Source: Oligoflexia bacterium
GTDB taxonomy: Bacteria > Bdellovibrionota > UBA1018 > CAIMNF01
Length of the DNA: 42,137 bases
Reading direction: 5' to 3'
Assembly (NCBI GenBank): GCA_903858975.1
Contig: CAIOKW010000037.1
Location: forward strand, 1 to 42,137
Part shown: in pieces, positions 17,299 to 25,472 of the stretch
Position numbering within the stretch: position 1 is the first letter of the stretch
Layout: each line of letters starts with the position of its first letter
The notes under the pieces: generated by a model
What the model saw: the letters and a program-made list of their open reading frames with translations, nothing else
Databases searched by the model: none
Told to the model about the DNA's origin: nothing
Translations under genes and position numbers: made by a program

Positions 17299-20238
17299 AT
17301 GAAACCATGTAAAACGGTTCTCTTAGCAACACTCCTGTTGATGAACGGATCAGCGCATGCCTTAGAGCTCAGCGCCGGTATTCGGGAATATTACAGTTCA
17401 CTGAATAAAAATGGCTATTCGAGTGATGGCGCGACAAAACTAAAAATGGGGATCACGGATTTAGGCGTGGGCTCGGTCACCTTAAATCTTAGGATCGCAG
17501 CCATGAGTCCGAGAGATTCGAGCCTCTATCTGCCAGTGCTTCGGTCTGATCAAAATTCCGTGGAGACTATGGTTTCTCGGATCATTCATGGAAACGCACT
17601 GCCCGTACTGAAGCCCATGATTCTGATCAATCCCGGCGTCGGGACTCCTTCCGGAATTCCTGAGATGAACCCAGGCTCCGGAAAATTACTTTTATCGAGT
17701 TACCAACAGGTCCTGGCCTCAAATCTACCGATTCTTACGCTGAAATCAGTCAAAGAGTTTGTATTAGGAGCGGGAATGGGAATGACCTATGGGAAGGAAT
17801 ATTCCGAAAGTTGGATGGCGATTCTCAGTAATTTTAGGCAGCGGTCAAATTCCAATCTCGATTTGAGTCTCGAGCTCTCTAATGAGAACGCGTTGGTCCA
17901 GTTAGAGAGTTTTAAAAGTGAGGATCCAGGCGCTTTTTTCGATACCTGGGGAGGCATCGACAAGATTCGTTTCACTCTTCCTATCGAAGAGTATTTAGAT
18001 CGAACGAATCTAGTGATTCAGAAGGAAAAGCTCAGCAAGCTCCTGCTCGATCGCTTGAGCCGTATTCATTCCTTGTTGCCCAATCGAAAAATTGGACTCT
18101 CAAATTTAATCCTACCGGCTTGTTTCAATTATACTTCAAATGAGTCTGAAGTAGAGTGCCCTGGGGTGGATCTCATTAATGGAATGGGGTTTACAAAAGA
18201 AGGAGAGCAGGCCCAACTTAAAATGCTCCAGGATTTCTTTGAGGTGATTGATCATGTACAACTTCAAACAGGAAGCGCCCTTCAAAGTATAGAGCTCACG
18301 TTTGCGAGTACACAAGATGAGCCCTTTGAGGCGGATGCGGATCCACGCTTTCCCTTTTATAATCCTAATGTAAAAGCGTTTTTAAAGGACAGGCTCCACT
18401 CGGATAATCATCACTCCACTGAAGTGACCAGTCTACCGAGGGCTTCCCTAGAGGACTTTAGTGGGGCGGACGAGGGAAAAAAAAGAGCGTGTATCTACTT
18501 CGATGAACTCAATGCAAAAGATGCTCTGGGAGCGATTCACGCGAGAATGCTTGAGAATTTGATCGGTGCTTTTCCGGATTGGAGGCGGGAGCGGCGATCG
18601 ATTCAGTTTTATCGAACTGGAGATCTTTTATCTTGCGATACTATTTTCTACCTGGCTTCAAATTTTGTTCTCGAGCCCCCTGCTGCATTTTATCCGGATC
18701 TCGTAGAGTTTGCACAACATCACACTCTCACTTGGTTTAATTACAAATTTGATCACTTTGCAGAGGCGAGCGCCGACTATGCCAGGCGCCACCCGGGTGC
18801 ATCACCCGTTTCTTTCCATGTTCCATATATGATTCAGCCTGATCGGCCTCCTACTTATGAAATCCCTGATCCAGGATTTTTTCGCTATTTTGATTACAAA
18901 GGAGAGACTTTCGAAAAACTGGCTCGCTATGATCCGATGACAAAGCTCTATAGCAATAGTCCAGAGCTGGGAGGGGTGCAGATTCAAGATCCATCCAAGG
19001 TGCAAGTGCTCTCTTATGCTCGCCATTCAAAAACTGATCAAAAAACTCCTTACGTTGTAGAGCAAAAATTGGGAGATGCCGGATCACTCTATTATTTTGC
19101 AGACCTTCCGTTTTCGTTTGGGCACTACGAAGACCGATATTTTATCTTTAGCGACCTCATCTACGATATTTTAAAAGAAAAAACCCCTGATCGTCCGCCG
19201 GTCGCACTCGTTCGCCTGGAGGATATTAATCCTAGCGACAGCATCAGTTCCATCTCTTGGGCCACTGATTATTTGGCCGATCACCACATTCCATTCTCGA
19301 TGGCCATGATTCCTTACTACAGTAATCTTTTCGAAGATCCGATTCGTGGAGTGAATGAACCGGTGTGGAAACCTGCGGATCAGTATCCAGAATTCTTGGG
19401 AGCCATGAAATATGCAAAGGCTCGGGGAGCGGATTTTGTGGTGCATGGGCTCGCGCACCAAGCGGGTGATTTGATTAGCGGGTTTAGTGGTTCAACGGGA
19501 AGTGATTATGAGTTTTGGAGTTGGCCCGCAAACCTTCCTCATCCTCAGGATCGCCCGGAATGGGTATTGCAACGTCTAGAGCTCGCCAAATCAGTAGTAG
19601 ACCGAATGGGAATTAAGCCTCTGGCCTGGGAGGTACCCCATTATGCGGGAAGTGCCCTTGATTTTGTTCTCTTTGGAAAGTTATTTGAATGGAATTATCA
19701 CCGAGGTATCTATTTCAAATCTGAAATTAGAGAAGATGCGCCGATTACTACGCAAGAAGAGATCTTCAATTGTAATGATCGCGAATGTCGGGACCAAAGA
19801 TCGGCGGCGCTCTCTCACATGAAGGTTGAGGCTGACTACAAAACCTTTGGAAGCCAAATCTTTCCTTATCCCATATTTAAAGACAGCTATGGTCAAGCGA
19901 TTATCCCGGAAACTCTGGGGATGATCGACTTTGCATTCTACAGTCCGGGCACCTGGCGCCCGGTCAGCTTTACTGAAGATCTCTTGAGGCGAGCTAAAAA
20001 ACTGAGAGTCATTCGAGGGGCGATGGCCTCTTTTTTTTGGCACCCGATTTTACTCAATCAGGACAATCGATATTACCAAGAAAAACCTGGGAGTTTTGAA
20101 CAATTGGGCGGTACCCAGACCTTGATTCAGATGGTGGAAGGACTTAAAGCGCTTGGGTATGAGTTCAAAAGTATTTCGGATTGCAAACTGTTCCCACGCC
20201 GCGCGTGTGGATCTAATGAAGGGAATCGAGAAAAATGA
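17299..20238 (+). CDS. Secreted DUF2334 polysaccharide deacetylase with N-terminal hydrolase-like domain
   Basis: 979 residues with a signal peptide (cleavage after AHA, about residue 21). The C-terminal part (about 630-960) is a DUF2334/CE4-like deacetylase: RLEDINP with E641 and D642, H716-G-L-A-H720 as the metal pair, and AWEVPHYAGS near 776-785. It would remove acetyl groups from an N-acetylated polymer in the periplasm or outside. Residues about 25-340 match the downstream GH113-like hydrolase in layout: EFVLGAGMGM here against EFTLGAELYSM there, and TLNLRIAAM against ILNPRATM. The catalytic Glu is replaced by Gly159, so it looks like a dead hydrolase or binding domain. The next gene overlaps by ATGA. 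Hydrolase-plus-deacetylase fusions are known in PelA and PgaB. Confidence 0.83.
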   Translation: MKPCKTVLLATLLLMNGSAHALELSAGIREYYSSLNKNGYSSDGATKLKMGITDLGVGSVTLNLRIAAMSPRDSSLYLPVLRSDQNSVETMVSRIIHGNALPVLKPMILINPGVGTPSGIPEMNPGSGKLLLSSYQQVLASNLPILTLKSVKEFVLGAGMGMTYGKEYSESWMAILSNFRQRSNSNLDLSLELSNENALVQLESFKSEDPGAFFDTWGGIDKIRFTLPIEEYLDRTNLVIQKEKLSKLLLDRLSRIHSLLPNRKIGLSNLILPACFNYTSNESEVECPGVDLINGMGFTKEGEQAQLKMLQDFFEVIDHVQLQTGSALQSIELTFASTQDEPFEADADPRFPFYNPNVKAFLKDRLHSDNHHSTEVTSLPRASLEDFSGADEGKKRACIYFDELNAKDALGAIHARMLENLIGAFPDWRRERRSIQFYRTGDLLSCDTIFYLASNFVLEPPAAFYPDLVEFAQHHTLTWFNYKFDHFAEASADYARRHPGASPVSFHVPYMIQPDRPPTYEIPDPGFFRYFDYKGETFEKLARYDPMTKLYSNSPELGGVQIQDPSKVQVLSYARHSKTDQKTPYVVEQKLGDAGSLYYFADLPFSFGHYEDRYFIFSDLIYDILKEKTPDRPPVALVRLEDINPSDSISSISWATDYLADHHIPFSMAMIPYYSNLFEDPIRGVNEPVWKPADQYPEFLGAMKYAKARGADFVVHGLAHQAGDLISGFSGSTGSDYEFWSWPANLPHPQDRPEWVLQRLELAKSVVDRMGIKPLAWEVPHYAGSALDFVLFGKLFEWNYHRGIYFKSEIREDAPITTQEEIFNCNDRECRDQRSAALSHMKVEADYKTFGSQIFPYPIFKDSYGQAIIPETLGMIDFAFYSPGTWRPVSFTEDLLRRAKKLRVIRGAMASFFWHPILLNQDNRYYQEKPGSFEQLGGTQTLIQMVEGLKALGYEFKSISDCKLFPRRACGSNEGNREK

Positions 20239-21515
20239 AAGTCGTTTTAACTTTAGGGTTGTTGGTTTTAGTCTCGCTTTGGTCGAGCGATGTTCAAGCA
20301 ATGATGGGAGGAATGAATCTCACGGAACAAGATAAATTCCCCTACGACGCGGCAGTTGGGGGAGGCGCTAAAACTCCCGCCCAAATCGCAGTCGATGAGA
20401 TTCGGGCGTTAGGCGCCACGCATGTCATCTTAAATCCGAGGGCTACGATGAATAATCCGAAGGGGAATGACCTTGTGCCCGTGACTCCCATCTCAGATCG
20501 CTCGGCAGAGCGAGGCCGCTATAAACGACTCATTGATTATATCCATTCTCAAGGGATGACGGTCGGAATTCGTCCGATCTTTTTTGTGGTTGCTCCGGAT
20601 GGAAGCTTTCCTTATCTTGAGCCTCTTCCTAATGGTGGCACGAAGCTCTGGTGGCACGGAAACATTGAGCCCTCGGATCCTAATCAATGGTTTGAGTCTT
20701 TTCGCTCCTATCTTGATATCTATCTCCTCATTGCAAAGATAAACCATGTAGAGGAGTTCACTCTCGGAGCGGAGCTCTATAGCATGACGGTGGGGATTGA
20801 GGATCAGTGGTTAGCCTATCCATATGGCTTTCCGGGACGGTGGTTAGATCTCCTCCATTATGCAAAAAAGAAAATCGATGCGACGACTCGAGTGATGTAC
20901 GACATTAACTTCACTGACGATATTGTCAATGCGACTGGGGTATCGGCGAGTGGGGGTGAGCTTGAGCGTTGGAGATATCGTATTGTGGATCTCGCGAATC
21001 CAAGAAATCCGGAGGAGCATCAGATTTGGCAAGATCTCGTGTCTTTTTGGAATGAGCTTGATGCTGTGGGCATTGATATGTATCGATCCCTTGCCGGCAC
21101 ACATGACATCATTCCGACAAACTCACCTGATCTCGTTAGGCTTTTGCGGGTCAGGGCAGATCAGTTTGCATCCCAAATGGATAACACGATGGTGAACATT
21201 GAGTTGGTGACGGGAAAGCATCAGTTAGCCATGTTTAAAGAGCTTGGCTATCGCAGCATGGTGAAAGGGTTTATTGATCCCTTTTATTATGAAAACGGAG
21301 CTGGGGTTTATAGTGGCGCTCATCAGGCAGCGGCCTATGAGGCAATGTTTCAGTCGTTTTGGACGCCTAAGTTTGATTGGTTTGGTGGAGGATCGTTCTG
21401 GGATGTGGGCGTATCACCCAACCGAAACTCAGGTTCAGGTGATACGGGGTTTAGTCCTATTGGAAAATTAGAAACAGTCGATGTGTTAAAGGAAATCTTC
21501 GGATTTAAATATTAA
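20235..21515 (+). CDS. Secreted GH113-like glycoside hydrolase
   Basis: 426 residues: signal peptide with cleavage after VQA (residue 22), then a TIM-barrel-like body. Features typical of the GH113 (beta-mannanase-type) group are DEIRALGATHVILNPR in strand 1, GIRPIFFV in a later strand, FTLGAELYSM with E180 as the likely acid/base, VGIDMY, VNIELVTGK with E323 as the possible nucleophile, and the closing FDWFGGGSFWDVGVSPN...GFSPIGK. It would trim or clear the polymer made by the locus. It is coupled to the deacetylase (ATGA overlap) and ends the operon; the wecB-like gene converges 13 nt away. Assignment to GH113 is by motif layout; substrate specificity is inferred from context only. Confidence 0.78.
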   Translation: MKVVLTLGLLVLVSLWSSDVQAMMGGMNLTEQDKFPYDAAVGGGAKTPAQIAVDEIRALGATHVILNPRATMNNPKGNDLVPVTPISDRSAERGRYKRLIDYIHSQGMTVGIRPIFFVVAPDGSFPYLEPLPNGGTKLWWHGNIEPSDPNQWFESFRSYLDIYLLIAKINHVEEFTLGAELYSMTVGIEDQWLAYPYGFPGRWLDLLHYAKKKIDATTRVMYDINFTDDIVNATGVSASGGELERWRYRIVDLANPRNPEEHQIWQDLVSFWNELDAVGIDMYRSLAGTHDIIPTNSPDLVRLLRVRADQFASQMDNTMVNIELVTGKHQLAMFKELGYRSMVKGFIDPFYYENGAGVYSGAHQAAAYEAMFQSFWTPKFDWFGGGSFWDVGVSPNRNSGSGDTGFSPIGKLETVDVLKEIFGFKY

Positions 21516-21528
21516 AGCGGAAGACGGC

Positions 21529-22632
21529 TCAGAGTTGATCGGCAATCCTCTGGGCCGCAAATCCATCCCCGAAAATATTTCTTTGAATTCCGCGTTTTTC
21601 TGGGCGTCCTAAGTTCTTCGCCCATTGCATCGACTTCCGAATAGAGTCTGGATCGGTTCCCGCAAGTCTTGCAACTCCTTCATTCACCGCCTCCATTCTT
21701 TCGGTGGTTTTTCTGCAGATCACTACCGGAAGTCCCAGAGTGGACGCTTCTTCTTGAATTCCTCCTGAATCCGTAATGACGAACTCACACTCGGAGAGGA
21801 GGTGGCAAGTCTCTCCATAGTGGATGGCAGGGATCATGTGCACTTGTTTTAAGTGAGAGAGGTGTTTCTCAGCAGCAGGCTTAGCGGTGTGATTGGGGTG
21901 AATAGGATAGATGAGAGAGAGTTCAGGATTTGAGACGATGAATTTTGCGAGCGTCTCAAACCATGCATCCATGGCGGCTTTATTCTCTCTTCGATGAGCA
22001 GTTAACAGAACGGGTTTTTGGCCCGCGTCTTTCACGACCTTTAAGAGTTGAGAAATACTCTCAGGTGCATGTTGTTCCAGGGTCCATTTCAAGGCATCAA
22101 TTCCTGTATTTCCGGTCAAAAAAATATTCTGAGCGGGAACCCCTTCATTCAGAAGGGCTTGCCTTGCCATTTCGGTGGGCGCAAAGTGGGCCTTTGCTAC
22201 TATGGCTATGAGGCGACGGTTACCTTCTTCCGGAAAGGGGTGATCTAAGTCATAGGAGCGAAGGCCCGCCTCATTATGAGCGACCTTTACGCCCGATTGA
22301 AAGGCCGCCCAGGCCGCCATCGCAGCACTGGTGGTGTCTCCTTGAACAATCAGCCATTCAGGCTTAGATTTTAAAAACAGTTCATCTAAGCCCTCGAGTA
22401 CCGCAGCAGAAGAGGAGCTTAAGGTTTGATTGGGTTTCATGATGTTCAAGTTAAAATCAAGATGAACTCCAAAGTGTGAAAGGGCTTGCTCCAGCAATTC
22501 CTTGTGTTGCCCGGTTCCGACCAGGGCAACTTTCTCTTTTCCAAATCGCCTCACGAGTTCGAAGTAAAGCGGCACTTGCTTGATCACCTCGGGGCGGGTT
22601 CCAACTAAAATCCAGTAAATTTGATTCTCCAT
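21529..22632 (-). CDS. wecB: UDP-N-acetylglucosamine 2-epimerase (non-hydrolysing)
   Basis: Cytosolic enzyme interconverting UDP-GlcNAc and UDP-ManNAc; 367 residues from the ATG that follows AGGAG by 8 nt (an alternative start 33 nt upstream lacks this). Motifs: VGTRPEVIKQVP at the N-terminus, TGQHKELL, VQGDTTSAAMAAW, HNEAGLRSYD with the expected Glu, HPFPEEGNRRL, TAHRREN, PIHPN and FVITDSGGIQEEASTLGLPV. All conserved catalytic and UDP-binding segments are intact. Its position inside a locus with an NfrB-like synthase suggests that UDP-ManNAc is the donor for the polymer. It runs opposite to the operon; its start is about 30 bp from the start of the outer-membrane protein gene, so the two share a short divergent promoter region. 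Confidence 0.94.
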   Translation of the reverse strand: MENQIYWILVGTRPEVIKQVPLYFELVRRFGKEKVALVGTGQHKELLEQALSHFGVHLDFNLNIMKPNQTLSSSSAAVLEGLDELFLKSKPEWLIVQGDTTSAAMAAWAAFQSGVKVAHNEAGLRSYDLDHPFPEEGNRRLIAIVAKAHFAPTEMARQALLNEGVPAQNIFLTGNTGIDALKWTLEQHAPESISQLLKVVKDAGQKPVLLTAHRRENKAAMDAWFETLAKFIVSNPELSLIYPIHPNHTAKPAAEKHLSHLKQVHMIPAIHYGETCHLLSECEFVITDSGGIQEEASTLGLPVVICRKTTERMEAVNEGVARLAGTDPDSIRKSMQWAKNLGRPEKRGIQRNIFGDGFAAQRIADQL

Positions 22633-22663
22633 GATAACGACTCCTTTGTGGTACCTTATGCCC

Positions 22664-23464
22664 ATGAAAAATCAGATGTCGAATATTTTCTTCGTATTTA
22701 TCCTTGTTTTTGCCTTCTTTTTCACGCAAATGATTGCGAGAGCTGATGAGTCCACGCAGGATTGGGACACTTTTTCCTCTCTCTATTTTGAGACCGCTTA
22801 CTTAAATCGAGCTGGAACTGGTGCGGGACTGATTGTCCCAAAGGCGGGCGTGATCAACCGAAAGCGAGGATTCGAAATCTATTTTACTCCGAGGTTGGGC
22901 ATGGATAGTCGAACCTTCCTCGAGAAGAGCGATCAAATTTATAATGATAACTATTTGTTCTTGGGTGCTGGTTTTGATTACACAGGTTTTATTGAAGGCG
23001 TGCGTTTGTCGCTTCAGTTAGGAAACTCTTTTGATCTGAATGAAAAGATTCACCTCGGAGGATTCGATACGAGAGTGGGCTTCATGACCTATCATGAACA
23101 GATGTGGGGACTTGAGCGATTTTGGAATGAGATTTACTCAGAAGCATTTTATGTGCGTCGTTACCGTAATGGACTTTTTAATCTTCAGCTGAGAAGTGTT
23201 TATGTTCCTCTTCAGTTGAAGCAAGACCATGGACGTGTTTTTGAAGGAGGACCGTACCTGAACGGGAGCTTCTCATTCGATACTGCAGCCTATGATTACA
23301 ATCGTTTTATCGAAGCCCAATACGGGGTTCGCATTCGCTATCGAGCACCTTTCGCAACAGCACTCCATGTGCTTGGGGTGATAGGTAAAAGGACACAGGT
23401 GAACGCGAACCCACGTAACTATCAAGACTTCAGATTGTTACTCACTGGAAGCTACGAAATTTAA
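22664..23464 (+). CDS. Small outer-membrane beta-barrel, possibly NfrA C-terminal-like
   Basis: 266 residues: signal peptide (MKNQMSNIFF then a long hydrophobic run, cleavage after ARA), then alternating aromatic strands (FETAYLNRAGTG, YFTPRLGMDSR, YLFLGAGFDYTG, FNLQLRSVYVPLQL, FIEAQYGVRIRYRAP), ending in FRLLLTGSYEI. This is the pattern of an outer-membrane barrel of roughly 10-12 strands. The layout and locus suggest correspondence to the C-terminal barrel of NfrA, the outer-membrane exporter for the NfrB polymer, without its TPR part; this is inference. A start 6 nt upstream is equally possible. It overlaps the convergent small gene by 4 nt at the stop codons. Confidence 0.65.
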   Translation: MKNQMSNIFFVFILVFAFFFTQMIARADESTQDWDTFSSLYFETAYLNRAGTGAGLIVPKAGVINRKRGFEIYFTPRLGMDSRTFLEKSDQIYNDNYLFLGAGFDYTGFIEGVRLSLQLGNSFDLNEKIHLGGFDTRVGFMTYHEQMWGLERFWNEIYSEAFYVRRYRNGLFNLQLRSVYVPLQLKQDHGRVFEGGPYLNGSFSFDTAAYDYNRFIEAQYGVRIRYRAPFATALHVLGVIGKRTQVNANPRNYQDFRLLLTGSYEI

Positions 23465-23787
23465 TGTCTTAGGCTTTCATCCGAAGGTGGGGAGGCTGTA
23501 GGCGCCTTCTCACCCGGCTTGCGGTTCAAAGCGTTGACGAGCGCGAGTCCTGAAATCGCAATTGCAGCAATCACGACAAATGGCTCTTTCTTCACAACTT
23601 TCGCCACACGATTCAACATTGAATCGAGTTTAGCAGATGCAGCCTCAACTGATTCAATCATGATTCCCTCGACCTCGCCGAGTAGTTTACCACTGAAATC
23701 AGTGACATTCTCCCGTTCGTGAGTCACAAAATCGAGTGTTCGATTTTTAAGTGACTCGATTTTTGGATCAATATTTATCTCACTCAT
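23461..23787 (-). CDS. YqjD/ElaB-like (DUF883) C-terminally membrane-anchored small protein
   Basis: 108 residues: an N-terminal polar, helical part (about 1-65, with EVEGIMIESVEAASAKLDS) and one membrane helix near residues 72-90 (FVVIAAIAISGLALVNAL), followed by a short basic tail. This layout, with the K-E/N-P before the helix, matches DUF883 proteins such as YqjD and ElaB, which sit in the inner membrane and bind ribosomes in stationary phase. AGGAAA lies about 10 nt before the start. A shorter relative with the same layout is encoded at 24762-25028. Confidence 0.6.
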   Translation of the reverse strand: MSEINIDPKIESLKNRTLDFVTHERENVTDFSGKLLGEVEGIMIESVEAASAKLDSMLNRVAKVVKKEPFVVIAAIAISGLALVNALNRKPGEKAPTASPPSDESLRH

Positions 23788-23913
23788 GGTTAATGTTTCC
23801 TTTCCATGGAGTGAGGAGCAATCGTCGTGCCGTCTAAGCAGACCTTAATCTTGATTTAATCGTGATCGAGAGTATCAATTGAGACAATGCCGATCGAGTC
23901 AACGCCGAATCCG

Positions 23914-24714
23914 TCACTTTACCCCAACAACATAGGCGATATAGGAGTGCGACAATTCTGAGTTTTCGGTCGGGAGATATTCACCCGAGCCTTCGCCTTC
24001 TTCGTCAGGACGTTCCCAAAGAACGACGCTCTCTTTAAATCCAGCGTCTTTCAGGATTTCTCGGAGCTCTCGAATACTCCACACTCTCCAGTGGTAGGTG
24101 AATGCATCATTGAGCCATTCGCCATCAGGGAGTTTAAAATGAATGGAGTAGTCATTGACGGAGGTAATGGGGTCAAATTGATGCTGTTCCCAAACCTGGG
24201 TGACTTTTCCTAATTGAGGTACGGAAATCGTTTTCACTTCCCGATGGGGCTCAATGAATCCAGGCCCTCCGGCGACTTCAAGAAAAAAAGTGCCTTTCGA
24301 TTTCAGGGATTTAAAAGCGGCGCGAGCATAGCGGAGAAGTTCTTTTCGTTCGTGAAATCCAAAATAGGAAAAATTAAATGCGCCAATCATATCGAATTTG
24401 GCAGGCATGGCCTTCTTTACGTCTTGTCGCAAAAATTGAACTCGAGATTGTTGATCCCGTTTGAGTTCTGCCCTGTTCACGTCGTTCGCATAAGCCAGAA
24501 CTTCGCGGTCGAGATCGATTCCTACGGCTTTATGTTTTTTAGATCGTTTGACCCATTCACAGGCGATTCGACCGCTGCCGCAGAAATCCTCCCGAAAGTG
24601 AAGCGGGTCCTTTCCCGTTAACCATTGGTGGAACTGCGGCAGGTAATCGACCTGCCAGTTGGGGCTTTGCACACTGAGTTCATAGAGTTTAAATTTTGAT
24701 ATGGGTGTCTTCAC
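23914..24714 (-). CDS. Class I SAM-dependent methyltransferase
   Basis: 266-residue cytosolic protein. Motif I is DFCGSGRIACEW near residue 43, motif II VGIDLDREVLAYA near 62, and motif III/IV covers MIGAFNFSYFGF near 112. Residues after 140 include a substrate-side region with many aromatic residues. The close of the fold is YIAYVVG. The substrate cannot be told. It lies alone between two DUF883-like small genes on the same strand, with gaps of 126 and 47 bp, so co-transcription with them is possible. Confidence 0.83.
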   Translation of the reverse strand: MKTPISKFKLYELSVQSPNWQVDYLPQFHQWLTGKDPLHFREDFCGSGRIACEWVKRSKKHKAVGIDLDREVLAYANDVNRAELKRDQQSRVQFLRQDVKKAMPAKFDMIGAFNFSYFGFHERKELLRYARAAFKSLKSKGTFFLEVAGGPGFIEPHREVKTISVPQLGKVTQVWEQHQFDPITSVNDYSIHFKLPDGEWLNDAFTYHWRVWSIRELREILKDAGFKESVVLWERPDEEGEGSGEYLPTENSELSHSYIAYVVGVK

Positions 24715-24761
24715 ACCCTTTACTCTATTTCATCTCTACGAAGTTTGCAGAATTATCTGCG

Positions 24762-25028
24762 TCAGTGGTGCAAAGTCTCACTTCGAGAGCTCGGCTCCCG
24801 TCTGGTCAGGCGAACAATGGCATATCCCAAGACTGCAACGATCGCCGCGGTCGCGACAGGATTCTTCCGAATCACCTCGCCAGCTTTCTTCGTGAAGGCC
24901 ATAATTTGGAGGGCGGCTTCATCGAGTGTGCTCTTCGCTAAGGATTCTAATTCTAGCATCGAGGAGCTCACCGGGCGTGAACTTGAGTCGAATTTAGTCG
25001 TGTCATAGCTTGTTTTGGTTTCATTCAT
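24762..25028 (-). CDS. YqjD/ElaB-like (DUF883) small membrane-anchored protein
   Basis: 88 residues from the second in-frame ATG, chosen because AGGAG lies 7 nt before it but only 1 nt before the first ATG at 25034. A Ser-rich N-terminus is followed by an amphipathic helix (LAKSTLDEAALQIMAFTKKA) and a membrane helix (VATAAIVAVLGYAIVRL) with a basic, polar tail. IRKNPVATAA aligns with VKKEPFVVIAA of the protein at 23461-23787, so the two are paralogues. DUF883 proteins are often induced by osmotic or stationary-phase stress. Confidence 0.62.
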   Translation of the reverse strand: MNETKTSYDTTKFDSSSRPVSSSMLELESLAKSTLDEAALQIMAFTKKAGEVIRKNPVATAAIVAVLGYAIVRLTRREPSSRSETLHH

Positions 25029-25034
25029 ATACAT

Positions 25035-25047
25035 ACTCCTTCGGAGT
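25035..25047 (-). promoter_or_regulatory. Small hairpin covering the ribosome binding site
   Basis: The sequence actccttcggagt is a 5-bp stem with a 3-nt loop. On the minus strand the second arm is GGAGT, the ribosome binding site of the DUF883-like gene, so the hairpin could hide it. No terminator-like T tract is present. Confidence 0.4.
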
Positions 25048-25080
25048 CTAAACAGAGCAAGCTATGTACCGAATGTAGAT

Positions 25081-25341
25081 CTAGGGAGTAGGGATGGGGC
25101 GGCCATAGTTATCCACACAGAGTTCCACGGTTTGGCCATGGTCTTTAAAGTTCCCTACGCTACAGAGGTTTGTGGCGGTGCGTATTTTGTAATGGTTTCC
25201 ATAAAAAGATACGAATCCCCCTGCATCGGTACTACTGGTGGGTGATCGGTTTAGTTTCGTGGCTTGAGTAGGGATCTGAGAAAAGGCTGAGCCCCCCCCA
25301 ATCATCGCAAGCCCTATGAAAATGCCAATGTAGAACTTCAT
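25081..25341 (-). CDS. Small exported protein of unknown function
   Basis: 86 residues with a signal peptide (MKFYIGIFIGLAMIGGGSAFS, shown only as its parts: basic start, Gly-rich hydrophobic core, cleavage near residue 20). The mature part is about 66 residues with two cysteines (NLCSVG, ELCVDN) that could form one disulfide. No family is recognised. It is divergent from the AmpG-type permease gene with 131 bp between them. Confidence 0.6.
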   Translation of the reverse strand: MKFYIGIFIGLAMIGGGSAFSQIPTQATKLNRSPTSSTDAGGFVSFYGNHYKIRTATNLCSVGNFKDHGQTVELCVDNYGRPIPTP

Positions 25342-25472
25342 CCCTAGCCTCGGTCTTTAGGATAGCACTGAAAATGCGCTTCAAAAATGAGTCGAAAGGG
25401 ACACGCCAAAATTCAATGAAAATAATTGTGCACCCCTGACAGCAAAATGAAGGTTTGTGATAGTCTAGCTTT

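Noticed and set aside
24214..24621. Open frame of 135 codons opposite the methyltransferase
   Set aside because: Antisense to SAM-binding motifs of a real gene; no supporting feature.
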